A program made the translations under genes and the position numbers. The notes beneath the pieces were generated by a model that did not search any database, was not told the origin of the DNA, and worked only from the letters and a program-made list of their open reading frames with translations. A stretch of DNA of 64,000 bases from Candidatus Nanopelagicales bacterium (GTDB lineage Bacteria; Actinomycetota; Actinomycetes; S36-B12). The stretch covers positions 1 through 64,000 of the forward strand of contig JAURFD010000002.1 of NCBI GenBank assembly GCA_030827125.1. Direction: 5' to 3'. Positions 44,185-53,100 of the stretch are shown one piece after another (the first letter of the stretch is position 1; each line of letters starts with the position of its first letter).

Positions 44185-45320
44185 GTTCACCCCGCCCGGT
44201 GCGCCTCGGGATCGTGGGGGCGGGGCTCATGGGTCGCGAACTGGTCAGTGTCTGTGGGCGCTGGGACCTGCTCATCGACCATCCGGTGCGACCCGAGGTC
44301 GTCGCGGTCGCCGACCCCGCGCCTGCGGCGCGGGAGTGGTTCGAGCGCGTCGCGTCGGTCGAGACCCTCACCGATGATTGGCGCCGTGTCGTGGACGACG
44401 AATCCCTTGACGCGATCTACATCGCCGTACCGCATCACCTGCACGAGGAGATGTACGTCGCCGCCGCGCAAGCAGGTCGCAACTTCCTCGCGGAGAAGCC
44501 CTTCGGCATCGACCTTCAGGCTGCCGAACATATCGTCGCAGCGATTGATGCAGGGTCGTCCTTCGTCCGCGTGAGCAGTGAGTTCCCGTTCTACCCCGGC
44601 GCGTTGCGCGCCTACGACTATGCGCGATCCGGTGCCCTGGGGGACATCTTGGATGTGCGATCGGGCTTTTGGCACTCCTCGGATCTCAATCGCGCGAAGC
44701 CGATCAACTGGAAGCGCCGGGTGGAGACCTGTGGCGAGATCGGGGTCATGGGAGATCTCGGTCTCCACGTCGCCCACGTCCCGCTGCGGCTTGGCTGGCA
44801 ACCCACGAGCGTGTTCGGGCGACTTGACGATGTGGTGAACGTTCGGCCCGGGCCCGATGGACAGATGGTTGTGTGCGATACCTGGGACAACGCCATGCTC
44901 GTCTGCGACACGACGCCGAGTGACGGCAATCGTGATTTCACGATGCTGTGGGAGACCCGGCGCATCGCGCCCGGACACATGAACACGTGGTTCTTTGAAG
45001 CGACAGGCATGGATGGGGGAGTGCGCTTCAGCACGCGTACGCCCGCCCACTTCACCCGGTTCACCGTCGAGTCCGGTGAGCAGGTGTGGGCGGACGTCCA
45101 ACCGGGCAATATCTCGGCGTGGCCCACCGTCTCCGGAGGAATCTTCGAGTTCGGGTTCGGAGACGCACTCCTGCAAATGTGGGCCAGCTACTTGGCAGAA
45201 CAGGTCGGGGAACTAGGGGAGCGCTTCGGCACTGCCACCCCCGCCGAGGCGTTGGCGGCCCATCGGGTCTTTGCCGCGGGCCTCCGCTCGCAACGATCGG
45301 GTGTTCCGCAGACACCCTGA
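44181..45320 (+). CDS. Gfo/Idh/MocA family oxidoreductase
   Basis: A 379-aa NAD(P)-dependent dehydrogenase of sugars or cyclitols. The N-terminal Rossmann motif is LGIVGAGLMGRELVSVCG, with IYIAVPHHLHEEMYVAAA and the catalytic EKPFGIDLQAAEHI. The C-terminal domain carries GVMGDLGLHVAHVPLRLG with the likely catalytic His. Coupled by ATGA to the aldolase, so it acts in the same sugar pathway. Confidence 0.88.
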   Translation: MSSPRPVRLGIVGAGLMGRELVSVCGRWDLLIDHPVRPEVVAVADPAPAAREWFERVASVETLTDDWRRVVDDESLDAIYIAVPHHLHEEMYVAAAQAGRNFLAEKPFGIDLQAAEHIVAAIDAGSSFVRVSSEFPFYPGALRAYDYARSGALGDILDVRSGFWHSSDLNRAKPINWKRRVETCGEIGVMGDLGLHVAHVPLRLGWQPTSVFGRLDDVVNVRPGPDGQMVVCDTWDNAMLVCDTTPSDGNRDFTMLWETRRIAPGHMNTWFFEATGMDGGVRFSTRTPAHFTRFTVESGEQVWADVQPGNISAWPTVSGGIFEFGFGDALLQMWASYLAEQVGELGERFGTATPAEALAAHRVFAAGLRSQRSGVPQTP

Positions 45321-45360
45321 CTGCCGTACAGCAGCTAATTCCGCGTGCTTGGATGACTCC

Positions 45361-46218
45361 ATGGCGGACAAGGACGGCTCATCTCCCAGCCCAGATTCCG
45401 AACCTCATACTCGAGTGAAGCGATTGCCCAAGAAGTTTTATGAGGACACCCTGTACCGCCTCCAGGGCGAGTTGGTGACGATGCAGGAGTGGGTGAAGTC
45501 CACTGGGGCGCGGTTGGTCATCGTGTTCGAGGGTCGCGACGCTGCGGGCAAAGGCTCAACGATCAAGCGGGTCGCTGAGTACCTCAATCCCCGCGTTGCG
45601 CGCATCGTGGCGCTGCCCACGCCGACCGAGCGGCAGCGCACACAGTGGTATTTCCAGCGCTACGTAGAGCACCTCCCGGCCGCTGGCGAGATCGTTCTGT
45701 TCGATCGATCCTGGTACAACCGTGCCGGTGTCGAACGAGTCATGGGTTTCTGCACGCCCGAGGAATACCGACGCTTCCTGCACCAGGCGCCGATCTTCGA
45801 AAGACTGCTCATCGAGGATGGCATTCTGCTGCGGAAGTACTGGTTCAGCGTGAGTAACCGCGAGCAGGAGAAGCGCTTCGCCTCGCGGTTGAACGACCCT
45901 ATGCGGCAGTGGAAGCTCTCACCGATGGATCTGGAATCCATCACGCGGTGGGAGGACTACTCGCGCGCCAAGGACGAAATGATGGTGCACACCGACACCA
46001 CGGAGTCGCCGTGGTTCGACGTCGAGGCCGACGACAAGCGGCGTGCCCGGATCAACATGATCCATCACCTGCTGTCCACCATCTCCTTTGAGGCGGTCCA
46101 CCGCCCACCGCTGAAGTTGCCCAAGCGTCCGGACGGCCATGGCTATGAGCGTCCGCCGAGGGATCTCACGCGCTATGTGCCGGACTACGCCGGTCGACTG
46201 CTCACTGAAGGAGGCTGA
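45361..46218 (+). CDS. ppk2: Polyphosphate kinase 2
   Basis: PPK2 transfers phosphate between polyphosphate and nucleotides. The 285-aa protein has Walker A FEGRDAAGKGSTIKR, Walker B VLFDRSWYNRAGVERVMGF and the lid RKYWFSVSNREQEKRFASR. Its single-domain length fits the short PPK2 class. ATG 45361 follows TTGGAT by 6 nt and has no clear ribosome-binding site. The 3' end overlaps the convergent YihY gene by 34 nt. Confidence 0.93.
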   Translation: MADKDGSSPSPDSEPHTRVKRLPKKFYEDTLYRLQGELVTMQEWVKSTGARLVIVFEGRDAAGKGSTIKRVAEYLNPRVARIVALPTPTERQRTQWYFQRYVEHLPAAGEIVLFDRSWYNRAGVERVMGFCTPEEYRRFLHQAPIFERLLIEDGILLRKYWFSVSNREQEKRFASRLNDPMRQWKLSPMDLESITRWEDYSRAKDEMMVHTDTTESPWFDVEADDKRRARINMIHHLLSTISFEAVHRPPLKLPKRPDGHGYERPPRDLTRYVPDYAGRLLTEGG

Positions 46219-47072
46219 GCGCGAACCTTCGGCCATTGAGCGTTGGCAACTGCACCGAGGAGGATCGCGTACATCGCGACGTAGCTGACGATACTGAGAA
46301 TGACGGTGCTCGCTAGGGCGCCGTAAATCGCCTGATACGAGGTAGCGAACTGCAGGTAGATGCCGTAGCCCACCACGATGACGAGTACCGCCACCGCACC
46401 GAAGGTCGCCCCGGGCCAGTAAGGGATGTCGTGCGCGCGCCCGGTGGACAGTCGGAAGAACACCCACAGGATCAGCGTGAGCAGGGCAACCCCCACGAGC
46501 ACTTCGAGGCCGAAGATCGCCCCGGACAGCGGAGCGTCAAGTGATGCGGCCCACGCCGAGATTGCTGCCGCGGCGAGAAGCAGGATGCCGAGGACGATCA
46601 CCGTGGTGATCGCGCCCACGTAGGCAATTGCCCGCGTGGCGAGGTAGGGACTCGGCGGCTGCCCGTACGCCAATCGAACGGCGCGGGAGAACGTATAGAC
46701 CCCGGTGGAAACCGCCCACAGAACGGTGACGAGTGAGATCGCAAGACCCCAGGACGCGGTAGACAGAGAGGTCTGTGAGGCGGCCTGTAGTTGTGAGGCG
46801 AGCAGACTGCTGAACGAATCGGGTGCCTGTTTGCGCAACTCGTCGACGGCGTCCGCGAGCGTCTGAGGGTCGATGAGGCGGCCAAAGATGAAACTCAGCG
46901 CGATCAGTGTGGGAGTGATTGCGATAACCGCCCAGAAGGCGACGGCCGCAGCAGAAAGGCTGATGCGTTCGACGGATTGCTCTTTCATGACCGAGATCAC
47001 GAGCCGGATCGGAGTGCGAAGTCGCGGGTGGTTCTCAATGAATCGCCCAACGGCCTCGGGGAGGCGGAGCAC
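46185..47072 (-). CDS. YihY/BrkB-family membrane protein
   Basis: A 295-aa inner-membrane protein with about six hydrophobic segments (AVAFWAVIAITPTLIALSF, AITTVIVLGILLLAAAAI, VGVALLTLILWVFFRLSTG, FGAVAVLVIVVGYGIYL). GRAHDIPYWPGATFGA and YGALASTVI are typical of the YihY family. The transported substrate or lipid role is unknown. It lies 2 nt downstream of the 95-aa membrane gene, so the two are probably one operon. Confidence 0.85.
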   Translation of the reverse strand: MLRLPEAVGRFIENHPRLRTPIRLVISVMKEQSVERISLSAAAVAFWAVIAITPTLIALSFIFGRLIDPQTLADAVDELRKQAPDSFSSLLASQLQAASQTSLSTASWGLAISLVTVLWAVSTGVYTFSRAVRLAYGQPPSPYLATRAIAYVGAITTVIVLGILLLAAAAISAWAASLDAPLSGAIFGLEVLVGVALLTLILWVFFRLSTGRAHDIPYWPGATFGAVAVLVIVVGYGIYLQFATSYQAIYGALASTVILSIVSYVAMYAILLGAVANAQWPKVRAQPPSVSSRPA

Positions 47073-47074
47073 GG

Positions 47075-47362
47075 CTAGACCAGGGCGAGGATGGCTGCGA
47101 GCACCAAACTGATCACGGCCAGATAGATCAGAACGATGCCGATCGCGGCAATCCGAAGCGGCGCACGATCATCACTGAAGGCGATGACGAACGCGTGGGT
47201 GTAGACCTTGCGGAACGGGGTCGCTTCGCGCGAGGGATTGCCGTGCGGATCGCGCTGGAACCAGTAGGCCTTCTCACTGGACATCCCGTAGAGAGTGAAG
47301 CCCAGGCCGAACAGGGCGAGGAAGATGCCGAGGAACAAGAAGATCAGCACAGTGGAGGACAC
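47075..47362 (-). CDS. Small two-span membrane protein
   Basis: A 95-aa protein with an N-terminal transmembrane segment (TVLIFLFLGIFLALFGLGFT) and a C-terminal one (IAAIGIVLIYLAVISLVLA), separated by a polar stretch with KAYWFQRDPHGNPSRE. Family unknown. The start GTG 47362 is chosen because TAGGGT lies 7 nt upstream (47375-47370 on the - strand), matching the leaderless pattern; GTG 47371 is an alternative. Confidence 0.65.
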   Translation of the reverse strand: MSSTVLIFLFLGIFLALFGLGFTLYGMSSEKAYWFQRDPHGNPSREATPFRKVYTHAFVIAFSDDRAPLRIAAIGIVLIYLAVISLVLAAILALV

Positions 47363-47369
47363 GGGAGAC

Positions 47370-47388
47370 ACCCTAGCGGCGGTACCGT
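47370..47388. promoter_or_regulatory. Back-to-back divergent leaderless promoters
   Basis: TAGGGT on - (47375-47370) lies 7 nt from GTG 47362, and TACCGT on + (47383-47388) lies 6 nt from GTG 47395. Both -10 elements and both starts fall within 38 bp, so the -35 regions must overlap the opposite gene's start. Confidence 0.5.
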
Positions 47389-47394
47389 GCGTCT

Positions 47395-48435
47395 GTGGCA
47401 GCGGCGAAGGGATCGGGCTCAACCGTCTCGGTTAACGGCATCGAGGTGCGTGTCAGCAGCCTCGACCGGCCCATGTGGGTTGAGGGGGCCGACGTCATCA
47501 CCAAGGGTGACCTCATCGGCTACTACCGCAGGATGGCGTCGGTACTCCTACGGCAGCTGCAGGGTCGTCCCACCACGATGCAGCGCTTCCCCGATGGGGT
47601 CATCATCGAGGGGCAGGCCCGCGACTCTTTCTACAACAAGCACCTGCCCAAGTCGGCTCCCGCGTATGTCGATTCGGCCACCGTGACGTTTCCGTCGGGT
47701 CGAACGGGCGTGCAACTGTGTCCTGAGAATGAAGCATCCATCGTGTGGGCGGCCAACCAAGGGTGTGTGACGTTCCACCCCTGGCCCGTGCATAGCGCGC
47801 TCCCTGACGATCCGGACGAGTTGCGCCTTGATCTTGACCCTCAGCCCGGTACCGGCTTCGCCGAGGCGGTCAGTGCGGCAGTGGCGCTGCGTGAACTCCT
47901 CCGCGAGGTTGGTTTGGATCCCTACGTGAAGACCAGCGGCGGACGGGGCCTGCATGTGTTCTGCGCCATTGAGCCGCGCTGGGAGTTCCTTGAGGTTCGC
48001 CACGCGGCGATCGCCCTCGGGCGGGAATTGGAGCGACGCCGCCCCGACTTGGTGACCACCGCCTGGTGGAAAGAGGAGCGTGGTGCGCGGGTCTTCGTGG
48101 ACTACAACCAGATGGCACGCGACCGGACGATGGCCTCAGCGTGGTCCTTGCGTCCGCGGATGGGTGCTCCGGTGTCGACGCCGCTGACGTGGGACGAACT
48201 CGGGGGGATTGATCCGAGCGACTTTACGATCGGTACGGTCCCTGACCGGCTCGCGGCGCTGGGTGATCCCTGGGAACGGCTGGGGGATTCACCAGGCAGT
48301 CTTGATGGGGCGCTGGCGATGTGGCAGGAGGACTTTGCCGACAGAGGGCTGGGGGAGATGCCCTTCCCTCCCGATTACCCCAAGATGCCGGGGGAGCCGC
48401 CGCGGGTGCAGCCGAGCCGTAAGAGGGTCGACTAG
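47395..48435 (+). CDS. Stand-alone LigD-type polymerase/primase domain protein
   Basis: A 346-aa archaeo-eukaryotic primase-fold polymerase like the Pol domain of LigD in non-homologous end joining. Motifs include PTTMQRFPDGVIIEGQ, the DxD metal motif in LRLDLDPQPG (about residue 145), VKTSGGRGLHVF and FVDYNQMARDRT. No ligase or nuclease domain is fused, and a LigC-type ligase is encoded 2.5 kb away. Ku is not in the window. Convergent with the aldehyde dehydrogenase (4-nt overlap). Confidence 0.9.
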   Translation: MAAAKGSGSTVSVNGIEVRVSSLDRPMWVEGADVITKGDLIGYYRRMASVLLRQLQGRPTTMQRFPDGVIIEGQARDSFYNKHLPKSAPAYVDSATVTFPSGRTGVQLCPENEASIVWAANQGCVTFHPWPVHSALPDDPDELRLDLDPQPGTGFAEAVSAAVALRELLREVGLDPYVKTSGGRGLHVFCAIEPRWEFLEVRHAAIALGRELERRRPDLVTTAWWKEERGARVFVDYNQMARDRTMASAWSLRPRMGAPVSTPLTWDELGGIDPSDFTIGTVPDRLAALGDPWERLGDSPGSLDGALAMWQEDFADRGLGEMPFPPDYPKMPGEPPRVQPSRKRVD

Positions 48436-49883
48436 CCGCGGTCGATTTGCATGACGACGGCCTTGGGCTCGGTCATGAACTCGCGGCTGAAGTTGCCGCC
48501 CTCGCGGCCAAGGCCCGAATCCCCGACACCACCGAAAGGTGCGCGTAGATCGCGGATGAAGAAGCAGTTCGTCCACACGGTGCCCGCCTTGAGCTTGTTC
48601 GACACCCGGTGAGCGCGGGAGAGGTTCTCGGTGAAGACCATGGCATTGAGTCCGTAGCGAGTGTCATTGGCCATGGCGATCACCTCGTCCTCGGTGTCGA
48701 ACGGGGTCGCGACCGTGACGGGGCCGAAGATTTCCTCTTTCACCACGCGCGCATCGCCAGGTGCGTCGGTGACGATCGTCGGCTTCACACTCCATCCTTC
48801 ACCGAGACCGCCGGTGAGGACCCGCCCGCCGCCCAGCGCCTCGGTGCCCAGGTAACTCGCCACCTTGTCGTAGTGCTCCTGGCTGGCCAAGGCTGCGGAG
48901 AACTGCGTGGCGGGATCCTTCGGGTCGCCCATGACAAGCGCTTCGGCCGCGATCTTGTACCGGCGCATGAACTCCTCGTAGACCCCACGCTGCACGTAGA
49001 GGCGGCTGCCCGCCAGACACACCTGACCGGCGTTGCGGAAGATCGCTTCGACGGCCCAGTGCACGGCGTTATCAAGGTCGGCATCGTCGAACACGATGTT
49101 GGCGCCCTTGCCGCCGAGCTCGAGGCTGACCGGCGTCAGGTTGCGCGCGGCCACCGCGGTGATGATCTTGCCGGTGCCGGACTCGCCGGTAAACGTGATC
49201 CGGTCCACGTCCGGGTTCTCGGTCAGGGCTGAGCCGGCCGAATCGGGGCCGTAGCCGTGCACGATGTTGAGAACGCCGGGCGGGAAGCCAGCCTCAACAG
49301 CAAGGCGACCCATGATGGTGGCGGAGGTCGGGGTGTCTTCAGCCGGCTTCCAGACGACGGTGTTGCCCCAGGCGAGGGCAGGAGCCACCTTCCAGGTGCC
49401 GAGCATGAGGGGGAAGTTCCACGGGGAGATGGCGGCAACTACGCCCGCGGGTTCAAAGACGGTGTACGCGTGATGTCCGCTGTCCATCGGGAGGGCTTCA
49501 CCGGTGGACATACGCGCGTGGTCGGCGAAGAACCTGATGTTCAGCACGGAACGCGTCACGTCGTGGTGAGCCTGATTGATCGGCTTGCCCATGTCCAGGG
49601 TGTCGGCCATCGCGAGTTCGTCCGCGTGCTCTTCCATGAGGTCGGCGAGGCGATGCATGAGTTGCTGCCGCTTCTCGAAACCCATGCGCGGCCAGGGGCC
49701 GTTGTCGAAGGCCTCGCGGGCTGCGGCGACCGCACGATCGGCATCCGCCTTGCCACCGCAAGCGATGGTCGCCCACTGCTCGCGCGTGAACGGATCGATG
49801 TCCGCCATCGTCGAGCCATCCAGGGAAGGAACTTCCTCGTTGTTGATGATGTGCCCGAAGAACTCGAATCCGTCGACCTGCAT
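48432..49883 (-). CDS. Aldehyde dehydrogenase (2-hydroxymuconic-semialdehyde-dehydrogenase-like)
   Basis: A 483-aa NAD(P)-dependent aldehyde dehydrogenase. The cofactor region shows ISPWNFPLMLGTWK and FTGESGTGKII; the general base Glu is in SLELGGKGANIV and the catalytic Cys in NAGQVCLAGSRLYV. The C-terminus has NCFFIRDLRAPFGGVGDSGLGREGG, a pattern of the hydroxymuconic semialdehyde subgroup. No aromatic ring-cleavage genes are nearby, so the substrate is uncertain. Confidence 0.9.
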   Translation of the reverse strand: MQVDGFEFFGHIINNEEVPSLDGSTMADIDPFTREQWATIACGGKADADRAVAAAREAFDNGPWPRMGFEKRQQLMHRLADLMEEHADELAMADTLDMGKPINQAHHDVTRSVLNIRFFADHARMSTGEALPMDSGHHAYTVFEPAGVVAAISPWNFPLMLGTWKVAPALAWGNTVVWKPAEDTPTSATIMGRLAVEAGFPPGVLNIVHGYGPDSAGSALTENPDVDRITFTGESGTGKIITAVAARNLTPVSLELGGKGANIVFDDADLDNAVHWAVEAIFRNAGQVCLAGSRLYVQRGVYEEFMRRYKIAAEALVMGDPKDPATQFSAALASQEHYDKVASYLGTEALGGGRVLTGGLGEGWSVKPTIVTDAPGDARVVKEEIFGPVTVATPFDTEDEVIAMANDTRYGLNAMVFTENLSRAHRVSNKLKAGTVWTNCFFIRDLRAPFGGVGDSGLGREGGNFSREFMTEPKAVVMQIDRG

Positions 49884-49976
49884 GATGCCCCTTTCCCAGG
49901 AAGTCGCCTCATGCTCCCACGGGAGGCTCGCTCGCCGGGATGGTCGTCCCTACCAGGGGAACGCCGGACATGGGTC

Positions 49977-50024
49977 GGCGCGGGTCGCATTCGGGAGGGG
50001 GGGATTCCCGCTGCGACCCGCGCC
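49977..50024. terminator. Hairpin terminator after the Ala-rich secreted gene
   Basis: Perfect 13-nt arms (49977-49989, 50012-50024) plus inner CGGGA/TCCCG pairing form a strong stem-loop 29 nt beyond the stop of the - strand gene at 50054. Confidence 0.65.
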
Positions 50025-50053
50025 GAGGCCCGCCGATGAAGGTGGCGGGGGAC

Positions 50054-50746
50054 CTACGCCTGCGGGATGGCCGACTGCAGTGCCGTGCGCGCCGCCTCAA
50101 TGGCCGCCTTGAATGTGTTCGTGGCTGCGTTCACCGCGGCCCGCTCGGCTTCCCGAGCTGGCTGGATGGCTTCCCGGTAGGCCGCGAAGGCCGCCTTGCG
50201 CTCATCACGATTCGTGGCGGCGGCCAGGGCCTCCTTCAACGTGGCCTGGGCGTCAGCCGTGGACGCCTTGAAGTCCTGCTTCGCTGAACTCACGGCGGAT
50301 CGAAGGGTCTCGGTGGCCGATTCGACGGCGGCGCGGTAGTCCGTCACCGGACCGAGCTGATCAGCGGGAAGTGTGGCCGTGTCGAAGGCGAGGATCGCAG
50401 CGGCAACCGCCGAACGGTAGGCATCGCGCGCGGCGGCGCGCGCCGTGGCATCGTCACCGGCGGCATCCAGGGCAGCCTTGAAGTCTGTCCGTGCCGCAGC
50501 CATGGCGGCCTTCAGATCGCTCTTCGCGGTTTCGGTGACCGTGCGATTGATCCGCTGTTCGAGCCAGCGGTCCTTCACCTGGCTCTTGTGTCCGGTCTCC
50601 GGCCCACCCGGTCCGGGGCGCTTGCCCTGTCCGATGCCCTGACCGGGATTGCGTTCATGTGCTTGGGCTGCCGAGGCGCCGGCGACCGCGCCGGTCCCGA
50701 GGATGATGACCGCGGCGGTGGCCGCAATGGTGCGTCGTCCGTTCAT
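50054..50746 (-). CDS. Secreted alanine-rich helical protein
   Basis: A 230-aa protein with signal peptide (IAATAAVIILGTGAVAGASA, cleavage near AQA). A Gly/Pro linker follows and then about 170 residues of Ala-rich helix repeating a pattern such as DLKAAMAAARTDFKAAL. This looks like a long helical bundle or coiled coil outside the membrane. Function unknown; low sequence complexity makes homology searches unreliable. ATG 50746 follows AGGAG; the track frame to 50794 adds a non-signal segment. Confidence 0.7.
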   Translation of the reverse strand: MNGRRTIAATAAVIILGTGAVAGASAAQAHERNPGQGIGQGKRPGPGGPETGHKSQVKDRWLEQRINRTVTETAKSDLKAAMAAARTDFKAALDAAGDDATARAAARDAYRSAVAAAILAFDTATLPADQLGPVTDYRAAVESATETLRSAVSSAKQDFKASTADAQATLKEALAAATNRDERKAAFAAYREAIQPAREAERAAVNAATNTFKAAIEAARTALQSAIPQA

Positions 50747-50908
50747 GATGACTCCTGTCTCCGGCGGTACCTCGTGGGTATCGGGTGACCACACGCTGAC
50801 ACGTCACGACCTCGAATGTCGCCCCGCCAAGCGTCCTTTGAGGAGTTCCTTACGTGCCTCTGACATTCCTGACGAATCCTTAAGGTTCGGAAGGCTCCCG
50901 GCGACTTA

Positions 50909-52012
50909 TCACGGCTCGTCGTGAGGTGATTGCAGGAACACCGCCATGTCCACGGGCTCGCTCCGCGGTACCTGCGCGAATGTGCATGAGACCGGTGATC
51001 GGTCCGGCCGCCAGCGCACCCAGCGTGCGACGTGGCGCAGGCGGTCGCCCTCGAACTGGTCGAACGTCACCTCAGCGACCCGTTCCGGCGGCAGCGCGTG
51101 CCAGTCGCTCGATCGTCCACGTGACCACCGGTTGACGGCACCGGGTCGTCGCTGCTCCGCTGCCGTCTCACCTCGCCAGGGATGGTCGGCTGATTCCGGC
51201 AGGGTGAGGGCGCCGAGTTCGTCGGTGAGTTCGACGCGCAGACGAGCGTTGAACCCGGAGGCCACGCCGATGTGGTGCAAGGTGTCACCGTCGTACAACC
51301 CGAGCAGGAGCGACCCCACTTCGTCCGGGTTCTTGGCGTGACCGCGCCACCCGGCAGCGACTGCGTCGAGGGTACGCAGGTGCTTGACCTTGCGCAGGGT
51401 GCGCTTGCCCGGGGAGTACGGAGCGCCGTGCGCTTTGACGATGAGCCCGTCGAGACCGCCACCCTCAAATCGATCGAACCACTGCTCCGCGAGCGCATGG
51501 TCGGTGGTTGCCGGCGTGGTGCGCAGGCGCTCGGTCGCCACGTCGAGAGCGACAAGCGCCGCACGGCGTTCGACGTACGGTTCCGAGAGGAATGCACGGT
51601 CTGCCAATGCGAGCAGATCGAAGGCGATAAACGTGGCCGGGGTGTCGCGAGCCATCTGCGTGATCGCTGTGCCACCGGCCTCGCTGCGGGGACGGATGCG
51701 CGAGCCCATGGCCGGGAAGTCGAGCACGCCGTCGCGCATGATCACCAGTTCACCGTCAAGAACGACACGGTCGGGAAGACCGGTCAGGGCGGCTTCCACA
51801 ATCTCGGGGAAGGCGTAGGCCAAGTCATCCCCGCCGCGCCCCTGGATGATGACCTCCGGCCCTGAGCGAAAGATCAGTGCCCGGAATCCATCCCACTTCG
51901 GTTCGTAGGTGATGTCCGTGCCAGTCGGCACCTGCGTGTCGCCACCGGTGGCGAGCATGGGCTCCACCGGAGGTTCCACGGGCAGTCCCATCAGTGGCAG
52001 GTCGGTGGCCAT
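50909..52012 (-). CDS. ligC: ATP-dependent DNA ligase (LigC type)
   Basis: A 367-aa ATP-dependent ligase. Motif I YEPKWDGFRA puts the adenylated Lys at residue 39; motif III is in DTPATFIAFDLLAL, motif IV in GGLDGLIVKAHG, and motif V in KRTLRKVKHLRTLDAV. The C-terminal OB fold ends near the stop. It is the actinobacterial LigC kind, a probable back-up ligase for repair with the LigD-type polymerase at 47395. It is divergent from the ZapE-like gene with 37 nt between starts. Confidence 0.92.
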   Translation of the reverse strand: MATDLPLMGLPVEPPVEPMLATGGDTQVPTGTDITYEPKWDGFRALIFRSGPEVIIQGRGGDDLAYAFPEIVEAALTGLPDRVVLDGELVIMRDGVLDFPAMGSRIRPRSEAGGTAITQMARDTPATFIAFDLLALADRAFLSEPYVERRAALVALDVATERLRTTPATTDHALAEQWFDRFEGGGLDGLIVKAHGAPYSPGKRTLRKVKHLRTLDAVAAGWRGHAKNPDEVGSLLLGLYDGDTLHHIGVASGFNARLRVELTDELGALTLPESADHPWRGETAAEQRRPGAVNRWSRGRSSDWHALPPERVAEVTFDQFEGDRLRHVARWVRWRPDRSPVSCTFAQVPRSEPVDMAVFLQSPHDEP

Positions 52013-52036
52013 GAGGCGATGGTGGCACGACGCGCG

Positions 52037-52042
52037 TAGCAT
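52037..52042 (+). promoter_or_regulatory. Likely -10 element of a leaderless zapE transcript
   Basis: TAGCAT lies 7 nt before GTG 52050, in the short gap divergent from ligC. Confidence 0.5.
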
Positions 52043-52049
52043 CCGGCAG

Positions 52050-53093
52050 GTGCCTGGACGTCTCGCAAGTCGTGATCCCCAGGTGCCCGCGGATCGCCTA
52101 CTGGCAGATCTGCTACCACCACCGCACTTTGCCGACGTGAGTTTCGCGTCCTACCGACCTGATCCTGGGCAACCGAGCCAGGCCGCGGCGGTCGCTGCCC
52201 TGGAGGCCTTCTCTGGCAGGCTGACCCAGCCGCCCGCGCGTCGATGGCGTCGTCGAGCCGCACCGCCCGAGTCGCGGGCCGGGGTGTATCTCGACGGTGG
52301 GTTCGGTGTCGGCAAGACGCACCTGTTGGCCTCGCTGTGGCATGTCGCACCCGGACCGAAGGCCTACGGCACCTTCGTCGAGTACACCAATCTCGTAGGC
52401 GCACTGGGATTTGCTGCCACGGTGGACGCCCTCAGCGCCCACAGGTTGGTCTGCATCGACGAGTTCGAACTCGATGATCCAGGTGACACCGTCCTCATGT
52501 CGACGTTGCTCGGTCGTCTCGTGGAGGCTGGGGTTCGCCTGGCCGCAACATCGAACACGGTGCCGGAAAAGCTAGGGGAGGAGCGGTTCGCCGCGGAGGA
52601 CTTCCTACGCGAGATTCAGGGCCTCTCCGCGCACTTCGACGTCCTGCGTATCGACGGTGAGGACTACCGCCATCGCGGGCTGCCCGTGGCGCCCGAGCCG
52701 TGGACATCCGAGGAGGTGCGTGCGAGTGCTGAGCACTGGCCGGGGTCGACCTGGGACTCGTGGAGTGATCTGCAGCGCCACCTCGCGCGGATCCATCCAT
52801 CCCGGTACGGCGCTCTCCTCGACGGGGTGTCAGCCGTTCATCTGGACGAGGTGCGCACGTTGACCGATCAGGTGCAGGCGCTGCGGATCGTCGTGCTGGC
52901 CGACCGCCTCTACGACCGGGATATCCCGATCCGCACCTCGGGTGTTCCCCTGGACCGAATCTTCAGCGAGGAAATGCTGGCGGGGGGCTACCGCAAGAAG
53001 TATCGGCGGGCCCTCTCGCGGCTCATCGCCCTCACCCGCGAGGGCAAACACCCCGCCGAAACTCCACTATCGGAGGGCGACGGCGTGGAATAG
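52050..53093 (+). CDS. zapE: ZapE/AFG1-family ATPase
   Basis: A 347-aa AAA+-like ATPase of the AFG1/ZapE family, linked in E. coli to cell division. Motifs are Walker A LDGGFGVGKTHLLASLW (about residue 85), Walker B LVCIDEFELDDPGD and sensor 1 GVRLAATSNTVPEKLGE. GTG 52050 is supported by the -10 element directly upstream; longer frames would read into the divergent ligase gene. The stop is 7 nt before the next ATG. Confidence 0.9.
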   Translation: MPGRLASRDPQVPADRLLADLLPPPHFADVSFASYRPDPGQPSQAAAVAALEAFSGRLTQPPARRWRRRAAPPESRAGVYLDGGFGVGKTHLLASLWHVAPGPKAYGTFVEYTNLVGALGFAATVDALSAHRLVCIDEFELDDPGDTVLMSTLLGRLVEAGVRLAATSNTVPEKLGEERFAAEDFLREIQGLSAHFDVLRIDGEDYRHRGLPVAPEPWTSEEVRASAEHWPGSTWDSWSDLQRHLARIHPSRYGALLDGVSAVHLDEVRTLTDQVQALRIVVLADRLYDRDIPIRTSGVPLDRIFSEEMLAGGYRKKYRRALSRLIALTREGKHPAETPLSEGDGVE

Positions 53094-53100
53094 TCGCGGC

